In this document: in pieces, positions 1 through 8,091 of the stretch
Position numbering within the stretch: position 1 is the first letter of the stretch
How the letters are laid out: each line of letters begins with the position of its first letter
Origin: Gammaproteobacteria bacterium UBA7310
GTDB taxonomy: Bacteria > Pseudomonadota > Gammaproteobacteria > Pseudomonadales > Ketobacteraceae
Reading direction: 5' to 3'
NCBI GenBank assembly: GCA_002471665.1
Contig: DKQK01000062.1
Coordinates: forward strand, 1-23,155
Length of the DNA stretch: 23,155 bases
Position numbers and translations under genes: made by a program
Notes under the pieces: model-generated
Seen by the model: only the letters and a program-made list of their open reading frames with translations
Database searches by the model: none
Told to the model about the DNA's origin: nothing

Positions 1-245
1 GCCTGGAGAGGGGATTGCCGGGCATCGGCCCGGGCAATCCGTTGCGATAGCAAGGCCAGTTCAGTTTCCTGGTTGACGATTCTGCTTTGATACCCTGCAA
101 TCTGCGCGCTCAGGTTTACCGATTGCTGTTGCAGTTGCACCACCGTTTGTTGTACCCGGAGCCCATAAACCATGCCGATTACCAAAACGGTGCAGGCCAA
201 TCCCGGCACAATCGGATGGACTCCTTTTACGCTAAACCCGCTCAT
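1..245 (-). CDS. Membrane-anchored coiled-coil protein, C-terminus cut off by window edge
   Basis: This reading frame starts at ATG (243-245, minus strand) and stays open for 81 codons to the window edge, so only the N-terminal part is visible. Residues about 11-29 form one hydrophobic transmembrane segment (PIVPGLACTVLVIGMVYGL). It is followed by a Gln-rich stretch, about residues 32-72, with the heptad-like hydrophobic spacing of a coiled coil. The topology is therefore a short cytoplasmic tail, one membrane pass and a helical periplasmic rod. A purine-rich GGGGGCGG lies just upstream of the ATG. The stop codon of the secreted-protein gene (265-756) is only 19 bases upstream, so the two are probably cotranscribed. 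I do not recognise the family; similar layouts occur in many unrelated secretion, cell-division and envelope proteins. Confidence 0.55.
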   Translation of the reverse strand, partial: MSGFSVKGVHPIVPGLACTVLVIGMVYGLRVQQTVVQLQQQSVNLSAQIAGYQSRIVNQETELALLSQRIARADARQSPLQ

Positions 246-264
246 GTTACCGCCCCCATGAGGA

Positions 265-756
265 TCAGTTGAGATCGAGAACGATGCTGTGAATCTTGCC
301 GCCGCTCTTGGGCAGAACGCAGAATACGGTGATGTATCCTTCGTAGGCGGTTCCGGCAACGCTGCCGAAATCAAGAACCCGATCACCGGTACCGGTGGAG
401 TAAACGGTTTCCGATGCCACTGTGTCACCAAAGCGGTTGCGGTTGATGGCGGTGCACCACATGCCCCCGTCGGTATCGGTTACGCTGACTTCCAGATCGG
501 CGATGGTGCCGCTGCTGTAACCGTTGGCACGGGGTACCGGGCAGTCGATGTATCCCCAGTGGGTACTGCTGTTATTTTCAATGGCCCCATATTGATAGCC
601 TATACCGGCACCGTATACCGTGCTGGCGCTGTACACGCTTTCGCACTGGGTGCCACTGAAGGTCTGTTTGGTGACGGCATGGCTGATGCTGGCTGTGGTA
701 CTGAGCAGGATTGCCGATAATACAAGGCATAGCTTGTGAGGAAGAAAACTGAACAT
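265..756 (-). CDS. Small secreted protein with four cysteines, function unknown
   Basis: The 163-residue product has a clear Sec signal peptide: a short charged N-region (HK), a hydrophobic core (CLVLSAILLSTTA) and a likely signal peptidase I site after SHA (residue 27). The mature part of about 136 residues carries four Cys (38, 72, 101, 146), suggesting two disulfides in an exported beta-rich domain. It is rich in Gly, Ser, Thr and Tyr and has no catalytic motif I recognise. The start is supported by AAGGAG about 8 bases upstream of the ATG. The overlapping plus-strand frame (289-720) lacks a ribosome site and is a shadow. The membrane-anchored coiled-coil gene follows closely, so the pair may act together at the envelope. 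No family assigned. Confidence 0.7.
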   Translation of the reverse strand: MFSFLPHKLCLVLSAILLSTTASISHAVTKQTFSGTQCESVYSASTVYGAGIGYQYGAIENNSSTHWGYIDCPVPRANGYSSGTIADLEVSVTDTDGGMWCTAINRNRFGDTVASETVYSTGTGDRVLDFGSVAGTAYEGYITVFCVLPKSGGKIHSIVLDLN

Positions 757-782
757 GACGAACGCTCCTTGTGCTGGTTTGG

Positions 783-813
783 AGTATCCAGTCTAGGGAG
801 TTGGCAGCGTCAA
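783..813 (-). promoter_or_regulatory. Possible sigma-70 promoter for the secreted-protein gene
   Basis: Reading the minus strand, TTGACG (808-813; five of six consensus bases) is followed after 19 bases by GATACT (783-788; four of six). The spacing is longer than the optimum of 17, so this is a weak candidate. It would start transcription about 20 bases before the AAGGAG of the secreted-protein gene. Confidence 0.3.
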
Positions 814-874
814 TCCAGTTAACTAGTGGTGGTGCGAAAGAACAAAAAGTACCAGGGGTGACAGGTTACTGTGC

Positions 875-1765
875 TTACAATCCCCGCATCCATTCCGGCC
901 GCAATGGAATCCGCCCCGGCTGATTGATCGCCAGGTCCACCTTCTCCAGCATGGCCTGTTTGTCTGCACCCAGGGTGCCTTTCAATACCAGGTAATTGGA
1001 GGCGTGATCAGAACGAAACACAGTGTTGTCCAGCTCAAGATGCTGCAGCAGCGTGCGAATTTCGTGAAACAGTGACATCTGATCAAGGGGTTCAAACTGG
1101 CCGTTGAATCCCGCCTGTACCCTCTCCTCCCCCAGGGGAAAGGACACCACCAGGGTGGACAGGTACTCCGGTTGGGTTGCGTTCATCAGGCGCGCTGAAT
1201 TAATGGCGTGCTGTTGTGAGAAACGGCGTCCACCCATGCCATTGAGTATCATGACGGAACTCTGAATTCCCGCCTGCTTTAATTTCACCAGCGCCGCCCG
1301 GGAGCTTGCAAAGGTTTCCCCTTTATTGATGTAGCCCAGCACTTCGTCATCACCGGATTCACATCCCACATAGACCATACCCAGCCCCAGTTCCCGCAGG
1401 GTGGCCAGTTCTGCCACGGATTTGTTTTTGATGTTGCTGGGAAGGCAGTAGGCGGACACGCGTTCTACCTGGGGCATACGATCTTTGATGGCCTGCAGGA
1501 TGGTGGTGAGGCGGCGTACCGACAGTACCATGGCGTCGCCATCGGCCAGAAACACTTTGCGTACCGCCAGCCCCGCAACTGCATCGATCTCTGCCAGAAT
1601 ATCCGCCTCGGCCTTGGGGCGAAACTTTTTCTGTGCTGCGGTGTACATGTCGCAGAAGGTGCATTGATTGTAGGAACAGCCATTGGTTACCTGCAGAATC
1701 AACGAGCGCCCCTCTGAGGGAGGGCGGAATACAGGCTCAATATAGTCGATGGGAAAACGGTTCAT
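875..1765 (-). CDS. Radical SAM protein (COG1032-like)
   Basis: This is a 296-residue radical SAM enzyme, the class that binds a 4Fe-4S cluster and cleaves S-adenosylmethionine to start radical chemistry. The cluster motif is at the N-terminus: NGCSYNQCTFC, Cys30, Cys35 and Cys38, a CX4CX2C spacing rather than the textbook CX3CX2C. Following blocks fit the TIM-barrel core: FLADGDAMVL (glycine-rich/acidic SAM-contact region), SAYCLPSNI, and GLGMVYVGCESGDDEVL with the conserved E-S-G of strand 4. The substrate cannot be told from sequence. It lies divergent to the MBL hydrolase gene with 79 bases between, and no convincing ribosome site precedes its ATG. The overlapping 60-101-codon frames are shadows. 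Confidence 0.85.
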   Translation of the reverse strand: MNRFPIDYIEPVFRPPSEGRSLILQVTNGCSYNQCTFCDMYTAAQKKFRPKAEADILAEIDAVAGLAVRKVFLADGDAMVLSVRRLTTILQAIKDRMPQVERVSAYCLPSNIKNKSVAELATLRELGLGMVYVGCESGDDEVLGYINKGETFASSRAALVKLKQAGIQSSVMILNGMGGRRFSQQHAINSARLMNATQPEYLSTLVVSFPLGEERVQAGFNGQFEPLDQMSLFHEIRTLLQHLELDNTVFRSDHASNYLVLKGTLGADKQAMLEKVDLAINQPGRIPLRPEWMRGL

Positions 1766-1844
1766 AATACGATTCAGTTTGCCGACGGAAGTGGACTATA
1801 GTAACACAACAAAGAGCAGGCTCAGGGGAGCATCGTAGTTCACC

Positions 1845-2801
1845 ATGACGTTTAAAACCTATGAAGATCTGGGACAGGGCATAACCCGAATTGACACGGG
1901 TATGATTCATGAGGGCCTGGCAGCACTGTATCTGGTGGGCAGCGAGGATGAATGGGCGCTGGTGGAAACCGGTACCCAACACAGTATTGCCACGATCATG
2001 GCGTTGTTGCAGGCGCGCGGGATCGACCCCATGCAGGTGAAGTATATAATTCCCACCCATGTGCACCTGGATCATGCCGGCGGAGTGGGGGGGCTGATGC
2101 AGCGATTACCTCAGGCAACCTTGCTGGTACACCCCAGGGGCGCCCGTCATATGATTGACCCGGCGCAACTCAAGGCCGGTGCCACGGCCGTTTACGGCGC
2201 CGAGGTTTTTCAGCAAATTTACGGTGACCTGATACCGGTTGAGCCCCATCGCGTGCGGCAGATGCAGGATGCCGAGCAGGTTACGCTGGGTAACCGCACC
2301 CTGGTGTTTTATGATACGCCGGGCCACGCACGCCATCATTTCTGTGTGCATGACCTGCAGTCCAATGGCGTATTCAGCGGTGATACCTTTGGCCTGGCGT
2401 ACCCCACCCTGAACACGGCCAATGGGCCTTTTATCATGCTCTCCACCACCCCGGTGCAGTTCGATCCGCAGGCCCTGAAAAATTCCATTACCAAGTTGTT
2501 GTCGTTACAGCCCGGCCGTATGTACCTAACTCATTACGGTGCCGTTGATGGGGTGCCGGCGTTGGCTGAGCAATTACTATTACAGGTGGATGATTATGTT
2601 GCCATCGCCCGCCGGGTGCAGGCACAGGCCCCTCTGGAGCAGTGGGAGCAGCGCTTGGTTGGCCTGCTCACCGGCTATACGGTAAACCGCGCCAGGCGGC
2701 ATGGGTGCACCCTTGCGGACGATGAACTGGAGCGCATCCTGGCGCTGGACATGAAACTGAATGCACAGGGCCTGGCGGTTTGGCTGGCCTCTGCAGACTA
2801 A
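1845..2801 (+). CDS. MBL-fold metallo-hydrolase
   Basis: This 318-residue protein belongs to the metallo-beta-lactamase superfamily of dinuclear metal hydrolases. The HxHxDH metal motif is THVHLDHAGG (His72, His74, Asp76, His77). Further ligands fit GHARHH (His161), SGDTFG (Asp180) and LTHYG (His230), so the full metal set is present and the enzyme should be active. The C-terminal 70 residues (about 245-318) are helical and extend past the core. No signal peptide is visible, so it is likely cytoplasmic. A GGGGAG lies rather far (14 bases) from the ATG. It precedes the DUF2236 oxygenase gene by 64 bases and may share its transcript. The substrate is unknown; thioesterase, lactonase or glyoxalase-type activities all use this fold. 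Confidence 0.85.
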   Translation: MTFKTYEDLGQGITRIDTGMIHEGLAALYLVGSEDEWALVETGTQHSIATIMALLQARGIDPMQVKYIIPTHVHLDHAGGVGGLMQRLPQATLLVHPRGARHMIDPAQLKAGATAVYGAEVFQQIYGDLIPVEPHRVRQMQDAEQVTLGNRTLVFYDTPGHARHHFCVHDLQSNGVFSGDTFGLAYPTLNTANGPFIMLSTTPVQFDPQALKNSITKLLSLQPGRMYLTHYGAVDGVPALAEQLLLQVDDYVAIARRVQAQAPLEQWEQRLVGLLTGYTVNRARRHGCTLADDELERILALDMKLNAQGLAVWLASAD

Positions 2802-2817
2802 GAGGATCTGATATAGA

Positions 2818-2833
2818 ATGACTTAACAGTCAT
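2818..2833. repeat. Perfect 16-bp palindrome between MBL and DUF2236 genes
   Basis: ATGACT (2818-2823) and AGTCAT (2828-2833) are exact inverted copies separated by TAAC. The site sits 32 bases before the DUF2236 start codon, directly after a TATAGA (2812-2817). It is too short and lacks a T-tract for a terminator, so an operator for a dimeric regulator is more likely. Confidence 0.4.
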
Positions 2834-2865
2834 CACCTCCCGGGCCGTCAGACGAGACCGACAAC

Positions 2866-4200
2866 ATGAGCATTTCGTTAACAGAATTACAGCAACAGGT
2901 ACGTTCGCAGAAAGAAAAAATTCCATCTCTGTATGGCGCGGTGGATTTCGATCATACCCCGTTACGTTTCACCGCTGACCCCAATGTTAAATCACAAATG
3001 CCGCGGCGCCTGGCGAAACGGTTCAGGGGCCCGCTGCTGGCGGATCAGGAGCGGGTGGAGCGGGCCCGGGCCTATACCATGCTGGGGGATATTGTGGCGG
3101 ATGCCTATGCCGCGTTGATGCCCCGCTATGGTTTTCGCCCCCTGATTGATATGTTGAAAACAGCCTGTGATCAAGGCTTGGCTGCGGTACCCGATGCGCC
3201 CCCGGAGTTGCACGATTTTATCGGCGCCATGGAAAACACCCCCCATTGGCTGGATTTGGATCTGGTGGATGAGGGCGCCCGCATCAGCCGCAATCAGATG
3301 GCCAATCTGACTCCCTTTGCTATTCGGGGGGCATTTATCGCTACTTTTATGAATCAGTACTCCGGTTTGCCCATGGCCCTCACCGGTACCCTGTCCGGGG
3401 AATCCGCCGTGCAGCGGGTGAATGAAACCGCCAGCTTTTTCACCACCGCGACGCTGCCCGGTGCCCTGCGCCGCTATGGCGTTGGTTTTAAAGCGGCGGC
3501 CATGGTGCGCCTGATGCATTCCATGGTGCGCTTCAATCTGTTGACGCGATCGGAAAAGTGGGATGTGAAGGTCTACGGCATTCCCATTCCCCAAGTGGAT
3601 CAAATGCCGGCAGGAACCATTCCGGCGTTTCTGGCTGCTTTCAATGCCATTGGCCGCAAGCGCAAAACGTTTACCCCCCAGGAGCGGGCCATCGTGGAGC
3701 TGTGCCGCTACCAGAGTTTTTTACTGGGCTTGCCCGAGGCGCTGTTGCCGGCAACCCCCCAGGCCATTGTGGACGTGATGATGGCCTATTCAGGCACCTT
3801 GCGGGATGGCTATGACGATGCCACCTGTGGTGCTCTGGTGAGGGCCACCATGGGGGCCTATCGGCCCCGGGACAAGTCCATCAGAAGCCGGATCTTCAAC
3901 GAGGTGGAAAAAGGCTTTGCCAAAGTGTTTTTCAACCGCGTGTTCTTAAGTGAAGGCAATCGCTCGCTGGCCAGAAAAATGCAAGTGGCGGCCTCTCCCC
4001 TGGACTATCTTTTTTTTGCGATGGTGAGTGCTTATGTGTTACCACAGGTGATCGCCACCAGGGTAGCACAGCGTATTCCGGTTGTGGATAATATTGTGGA
4101 CCAGGTCCTGATCAATAAGATCAATCGGTTGCTGGTGGAGTACGGGCATCCGGAATACACAACGGATGCGTCGAAATATCAGGACAAACAAGCGGGATAA
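2866..4200 (+). CDS. DUF2236 / MpaB-type oxygenase (Lcp-related), long form
   Basis: The 444-residue product fits the DUF2236 superfamily, which includes the fungal oxygenase MpaB' and the rubber oxygenase Lcp, b-type haem enzymes that cleave or oxidise lipophilic substrates. Visible signatures are the helical segment VRLMHSMVR (Arg215, His218, Arg222), a likely haem or active-site helix, followed by the family loop YGIPIPQ (237-243). The protein is mostly helical, has no N-terminal signal peptide and carries a hydrophobic helix near 380-400. The start ATG at 2866 has only a weak GAGA-type ribosome site. It lies between an MBL hydrolase and an exported redoxin, consistent with an oxidative lipid-related pathway. 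Haem binding and substrate are inferred from the family, not seen. A second, shorter member is encoded at 8976-9917. Confidence 0.75.
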   Translation: MSISLTELQQQVRSQKEKIPSLYGAVDFDHTPLRFTADPNVKSQMPRRLAKRFRGPLLADQERVERARAYTMLGDIVADAYAALMPRYGFRPLIDMLKTACDQGLAAVPDAPPELHDFIGAMENTPHWLDLDLVDEGARISRNQMANLTPFAIRGAFIATFMNQYSGLPMALTGTLSGESAVQRVNETASFFTTATLPGALRRYGVGFKAAAMVRLMHSMVRFNLLTRSEKWDVKVYGIPIPQVDQMPAGTIPAFLAAFNAIGRKRKTFTPQERAIVELCRYQSFLLGLPEALLPATPQAIVDVMMAYSGTLRDGYDDATCGALVRATMGAYRPRDKSIRSRIFNEVEKGFAKVFFNRVFLSEGNRSLARKMQVAASPLDYLFFAMVSAYVLPQVIATRVAQRIPVVDNIVDQVLINKINRLLVEYGHPEYTTDASKYQDKQAG

Positions 4201-4235
4201 ATTTTCATTCTGATCCACTGGCCAGGGAGTGTGCT

Positions 4236-4925
4236 ATGCGATCCTCTTTTTTGTTTTTTCATTCTATTGCGGTTGTGGCCTTGTGTTGCGTTTACACCGC
4301 AAGCCACGCCGGTGAGATTCAATTGCCCGCCGAGTTACCGCAGCTGGAGGTGACGGCGGCCGCCGACCTGGGCACATTGGCAGATGATATCGGCTTGCCT
4401 CCGGGTACCATTGTGCCGGGTTTCACCGTTAATGATCATCAGGGAAACTCGATCACCCTGGAAGAGCTGAAAACCAGGGGCAATTTGCTGGTGGTGTTTT
4501 ATCGCGGTGGCTGGTGTCCGTATTGCAATCGTCAGATTCGGCAGTTGACCGAGGCCTGGCCGGCGTTCAAGCAGCGTGAGGTTGTGCCGGTGCTGATCAG
4601 TGTGGACAAACCCGATGCAGCGGCGATGGCAATGCGCACCTATGAGATTCCGTTTCCGGTGCTGTCTGACCCGGATCTGGTGGTGCATGACCTGTTCAAG
4701 GTCACCATGCAGCTGGATGACAAGCTGATTCCCAAGTATCGTGAGTACGGCATCAATGTGGAAGACTGGAGCGGGCGAACTCACCATAAATTCGCCGTGG
4801 CCTCGGTGTTTTTAATTAATCAGGCGGGTGTGGTGGTGTGGTCACACAGTGCCCTGGATTATAAAACCAGACCCAGTGTGGAGCAGTTGTTGCGGGTAAT
4901 CGATCAACACCAGGAGGTGCTGTGA
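4236..4925 (+). CDS. Exported AhpC/TSA-family redoxin (peroxiredoxin-like)
   Basis: This 229-residue protein has a signal peptide (residues 1-25, cleavage after SHA), so it acts in the periplasm. The thioredoxin-fold domain begins near residue 55 and contains FYRGGWCPYCNRQIRQL with Cys94 and Cys97. In AhpC/TSA-like proteins the first Cys is the peroxidatic or attacking residue; here a CPYC pair gives a redox dithiol, so thiol peroxidase or thiol-disulfide exchange are both possible. The helix LTEAWPAF and the block VPVLISVDKPDAA are typical of this subgroup. Start: ATG preceded by AGGGAG. The stop overlaps the next start (GTGA, 4922-4925), so translation with the DUF924 gene is coupled. It follows the DUF2236 gene by 35 bases and may protect or reduce a periplasmic partner. 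Confidence 0.8.
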   Translation: MRSSFLFFHSIAVVALCCVYTASHAGEIQLPAELPQLEVTAAADLGTLADDIGLPPGTIVPGFTVNDHQGNSITLEELKTRGNLLVVFYRGGWCPYCNRQIRQLTEAWPAFKQREVVPVLISVDKPDAAAMAMRTYEIPFPVLSDPDLVVHDLFKVTMQLDDKLIPKYREYGINVEDWSGRTHHKFAVASVFLINQAGVVVWSHSALDYKTRPSVEQLLRVIDQHQEVL

Positions 4926-5464
4926 CAGGGTATGACGAGGTACTGGGTTTCTGGTTTGAAGAGATCAGTGAAGCATCCTGGTGGAAGAAAGATCCGGCAT
5001 TCGATCAGTTGATCCGGGATCGTTTCGGGGCTTTGCACGCCAGTGCTTCCCGGGCGGAATTATTTGCCTGGCGCGTGGCGCCGCGGGGGCGGTTGGCCGA
5101 GGTCATCATACTGGATCAATTCTCCCGTAACCTGTATCGGGATGATGCCCGAGCCTTCGCCCTGGACAGCATGGCGTTGGCGCTGGCGCAGGAAGCGGTA
5201 GGGTGCGGTGCCGATCAGCCGCTGTCGGCCGCGGAAAAAAGTTTCTTGTATCTACCCTATATGCACAGTGAGTCGGTCTCCATTCATCAGCAGGCAGTGG
5301 TTCTGTTTCAACAACCGGGTCTGGAAAAAAATCTCGATTTCGAGTTGCGCCACAAAGCCATCATTGACCAGTACGGTCGCTATCCCCATCGCAATCACAC
5401 CCTGGGCCGGGTTTCCACCGAGCAGGAGCAGAGTTTTCTACAGCAGCCGGGCTCTTCGTTTTAG
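4922..5464 (+). CDS. DUF924 family protein
   Basis: The 180-residue product matches the DUF924 family (TPR-like helical proteins of unknown function). Recognisable blocks are VLGFWFEEIS, SWWKKDPAFD, the signature VIILDQFSRNLYRDDARAF, FLYLPYMHSES and the C-terminal IIDQYGRYPHRN. It is complete and of normal length. The start codon is GTG inside the four-base overlap with the redoxin stop, and AGGAGG sits five bases before it, which decides the start. It is probably the last gene of the MBL-DUF2236-redoxin-DUF924 set. The 189 bases after it (5465-5653) hold no gene I can support. Confidence 0.88.
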   Translation: MTGYDEVLGFWFEEISEASWWKKDPAFDQLIRDRFGALHASASRAELFAWRVAPRGRLAEVIILDQFSRNLYRDDARAFALDSMALALAQEAVGCGADQPLSAAEKSFLYLPYMHSESVSIHQQAVVLFQQPGLEKNLDFELRHKAIIDQYGRYPHRNHTLGRVSTEQEQSFLQQPGSSF

Positions 5465-5653
5465 TTTTTTCTTGCTTAGATCGCTGACAACCGTCGTTGG
5501 CGTTGCGTTGATGTATGTATTGAACTTTCCAATTGTCGGATTCGGCACAGGCGGGTTTTAACGATCCACGGGCATGGCTCACCTAACTGTCTGATTCCTA
5601 TGCTCTAAAAATTCCGTTCGACAGGGCGCGGCTGGAGTGATTTTTGCCTTGGT

Positions 5654-6112
5654 ATGAACATGGATAGAATTCAGATTATTGTTGGCACCGTGAACGGCAG
5701 CGCCTGGAAAGCAGCTCAGGCTGCTGCCGCTATATTGCAGGCCCTGGGCTATGGTACCGAGGTTAACGAAGAAGCCAGGCCCCAGGATTTGCTGCGTGAC
5801 CCAACTGAAACAATACTGGTCTGTTGCTCCACCACCGGCGATGGGGATGTGCCTCGCAATATCTACCCGGTGTATGCGGCACTGGATAACGAAGCGCTGG
5901 ATCTGTGCGGCCGAAAGTACGGTGTGATTGCGCTGGGGGATCGCGGTTATCCCCGCTTTGCCCATGCCGGGTTATTGCTGGAGGATGCACTCTATCGCTC
6001 CGGTGCTATGCCCGTGGGAAACATGCTGACCATCGATGCCCAGGTGGATGAGCGGCCGCATTATACGGCAGCACGTTGGGCCAAGGACTGGAGTGAAGCG
6101 CTCAAATGCTGA
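5654..6112 (+). CDS. Flavodoxin-like protein (MioC-type)
   Basis: A 152-residue single-domain flavodoxin. The first loop, GTVNGSAWKAA (residues 11-21), is the FMN phosphate-binding loop; the second, VCCSTTGDGDVPRN, and the third, YGVIALGDRGYPRFAHAG, are the two isoalloxazine-binding loops of flavodoxins and of the FMN domains of sulfite and P450 reductases. GDGDVP and GDRGYP resemble MioC and CysJ-type loops more than classical short flavodoxins. It should carry FMN and shuttle electrons in the cytoplasm; the partner is not evident here. The start is uncertain: no good ribosome site precedes ATG 5654, and ATG 5660 is an alternative. The YjbR gene follows almost without a gap, suggesting one transcript. 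Confidence 0.85.
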   Translation: MNMDRIQIIVGTVNGSAWKAAQAAAAILQALGYGTEVNEEARPQDLLRDPTETILVCCSTTGDGDVPRNIYPVYAALDNEALDLCGRKYGVIALGDRGYPRFAHAGLLLEDALYRSGAMPVGNMLTIDAQVDERPHYTAARWAKDWSEALKC

Positions 6113-6127
6113 GTGCCGTGGCACAGT

Positions 6128-6448
6128 ATGAAATACGTTGATGTGATGAAATACTGCTTATCTTTACCACAATCCCGGCGCAGCGGGTTAAGTCCGACGG
6201 GTAATGCGTTTGCACTGATGGTGGGAGAAAAAACCTTCGGCTACTTTGAAACGGCGGTACCCATCCAATGGCAGTTCAGCCTGCGGGTGAGTCCGGAACA
6301 TTTTGTTGAATTGCCTAATCCGCCTCAGGTGCGGCAAGCGAACAACGCTCACGATGGCTACTGGATTACCATTCAACGGGTAGAAAACTTCAACGCAGAG
6401 TTGCTGCGGGAGCTGATTGCCTGGTCCTATCAACAAGCGATAGAATAG
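6128..6448 (+). CDS. MmcQ/YjbR family protein
   Basis: A protein of 106 residues from the ATG at 6128; a GTG at 6113, directly after the flavodoxin stop, would add five residues. The ATG is preferred because family members usually begin about eight residues before the motif YCLSLPQS, as here. Later blocks FGYFETAVPIQWQFSLRVSPEHF and the C-terminal ELLRELIAWSYQQAI fit the CyaY-like YjbR fold, sometimes called DNA-binding, though the biochemical role is not established. It is of normal size and likely cotranscribed with the flavodoxin gene. Confidence 0.8.
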   Translation: MKYVDVMKYCLSLPQSRRSGLSPTGNAFALMVGEKTFGYFETAVPIQWQFSLRVSPEHFVELPNPPQVRQANNAHDGYWITIQRVENFNAELLRELIAWSYQQAIE

Positions 6449-6488
6449 AAGATCAAACGAATTTTATCAGCCGTTGGCTCCGCTGTTC

Positions 6489-7439
6489 ATGAATAATAAG
6501 AATAACGCACCGGATTTTCTGGTGCAGTGGCAGGATGATTCACTGCAATCCTCCCTGGAAATCAATTGTGAACCCACCATCACCGAGTCCGCTTCGCCAC
6601 TTAAGGCCAAGTTGCGCCAGGGCGCAATCCTGCACGAAGCGAAGCATGCCGTTATTGCCGTTAATGAGCTCAGGTTTACCCAGCCTACGGTATTGAACTT
6701 CATGCCCAACCGGATGGGTTTTTCGTTGCTGGTGGCATCCACGGCAGCGGTAAGGTACGGCTATGGAGGGGAGGAGCCCCGCGCATTGGGTTCCAGTGCC
6801 TTGATGATGATGCTGCCCGGCCGTGAAATCATAGCGACTATCTCGGCTGGGGTGATGCGCACCGTAACCTGTACCTTCAGCGTCGGCTATGCGGAAAGCA
6901 TTATGGGCTCCCTGGCGGCCATTTCCCAGGTGCGTTTGTTGGATGCATTGGATGTGCGAAGCACATTGGTGTCTTCCATTATGTTCAGACTGATGAATGA
7001 AGCCATTTATCCCAGCCCCATCAGTGACAAAGTTGTGGATGCCCTGGGTCAGGCATTGCTGGTGGAATGTGCCCACTGGTCGTATGTGGAAAAACAGCCG
7101 GCCAGTCAACCCAGACGGTTAAGCGCTCAGGATTTTGAATTGATTGAGCAGTGTTTGTCGGGTGCTGATGGCAAAGCGCCCAGTGTGACGGAGCTGGCAT
7201 CGCTGTGTGGTTTCAGCGAGCGCTATTTCTCCAAGTTGTTTCGTGAGCAAACCGGTTGCTCCATTTCGCAGTATATCAAGTCTGTTAAGATCGCCAGGGC
7301 GAAAGCCTATCTGCTTGAGACCGATCTTTCTTTGAAGGAAATTGCATATCGTCTGGGCTACAGTACACCGGCCAGTTTTTCCTATGCCTTTCGCTGTGCC
7401 ACTGGCCGTACACCCGCTGCATTTCGATTCTCCGAATAG
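6489..7439 (+). CDS. AraC-family transcriptional regulator
   Basis: From ATG 6489 the product has 316 residues; a TTG at 6474 would add five. The C-terminal 100 residues form the two helix-turn-helix motifs of AraC/XylS proteins: first SVTELASLCGFSERYFSKLF, then LSLKEIAYRLGYSTPASFSYAF, ending in the conserved GRTPAAFR. The N-terminal 200 residues resemble the AraC-binding-like ligand domain found in regulators of catabolic genes, with no motif that reveals the ligand. No ribosome site is seen at either start, so the leader may be short. It is convergent with the TetR gene, 11 bases apart. Target genes are unknown; the flavodoxin/YjbR pair upstream and the catabolic genes downstream are candidates. 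Confidence 0.88.
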   Translation: MNNKNNAPDFLVQWQDDSLQSSLEINCEPTITESASPLKAKLRQGAILHEAKHAVIAVNELRFTQPTVLNFMPNRMGFSLLVASTAAVRYGYGGEEPRALGSSALMMMLPGREIIATISAGVMRTVTCTFSVGYAESIMGSLAAISQVRLLDALDVRSTLVSSIMFRLMNEAIYPSPISDKVVDALGQALLVECAHWSYVEKQPASQPRRLSAQDFELIEQCLSGADGKAPSVTELASLCGFSERYFSKLFREQTGCSISQYIKSVKIARAKAYLLETDLSLKEIAYRLGYSTPASFSYAFRCATGRTPAAFRFSE

Positions 7440-7450
7440 ATGGCACCAGT

Positions 7451-8062
7451 TTAATTGGCAAGCAGCGCCCGGATCAAAGACGTGACATTACGGGTTTCTC
7501 TTTCAAGATGGATGTCGTGGCGGGTATTGAGCATCAACATCAGCCAATAGCCATTGCCGGCACGGGTGGCGGTAAGCAGTTGTTCAAACAGAGCGTCGTC
7601 CGGAGAGGCTTGCAATTGGCGGGCGAAAGCCTGTTGGATCAGCCTGCGGCTCTTGTCTTCCAGGTGCTCCACCATGCGCGAGGTAACCAGTGACATGCCA
7701 TTGAGCAGTTTTTCCAGAGTGTGGCGGTGGGTAATGATTTGCTGCAGTGAGTAATGTACTCCCAGTTCAATACGTTGGGTCAGGTCCGTGCCCGGTGTTT
7801 TAGCGACACGGTGGGCCAGCTCAAAGATGGCTTCATCCATAAAACGTTCCAGCCAAGCCAGGTAAACGTCCTCTTTGTTGCTGAAATACTGATAGATGGT
7901 GGCGTAAGGGTGGCCGCTTTCCAGGTGTATTTCGCTCATGGTGGCCTGTTGAAAGCCCAGGTTTTCCAACACCCGGGCACTGGCATCCAGAATTTCATTG
8001 TACTTTTTAATGGCGCGCGCCTGTTGCGGGCGCCGCCGCTTGCGGGGTTGTTTTCCGTGCAC
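7451..8062 (-). CDS. TetR-family transcriptional regulator
   Basis: The 203-residue protein has the TetR N-terminal DNA-binding domain: a basic tail (KQPRKRRRPQQARAIKK), then helix 1 ILDASARVLENLGFQQATM and the helix-turn-helix SEIHLESGHPYATIYQYFSNKEDVYLAW. The remaining 130 residues form the helical ligand/dimer domain, which does not reveal its effector. Translation starts at GTG (8060-8062) with AAGG about eight bases before it. A perfect TATAAT lies 37 bases upstream inside a 24-bp palindrome, so the gene is likely autoregulated. The HAD-lipoprotein gene is divergent and may be co-regulated. Fatty-acid or xenobiotic-type ligands are common in this subgroup, but that is only a guess. Confidence 0.88.
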   Translation of the reverse strand: MHGKQPRKRRRPQQARAIKKYNEILDASARVLENLGFQQATMSEIHLESGHPYATIYQYFSNKEDVYLAWLERFMDEAIFELAHRVAKTPGTDLTQRIELGVHYSLQQIITHRHTLEKLLNGMSLVTSRMVEHLEDKSRRLIQQAFARQLQASPDDALFEQLLTATRAGNGYWLMLMLNTRHDIHLERETRNVTSLIRALLAN

Positions 8063-8091
8063 GTGAATGCCTTGGTTAAGAACCTGTTTTA

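Noticed and set aside
289..720. 143-codon plus-strand frame
   Set aside because: Lies opposite the secreted-protein gene, which has a signal peptide and a good ribosome site; this frame has neither and an Ala/Gly/Val composition typical of an antisense shadow.
5472..5561. 29-residue hydrophobic peptide (TTG start) after the DUF924 gene
   Set aside because: It could be a small membrane protein, but it needs a TTG start without ribosome site.
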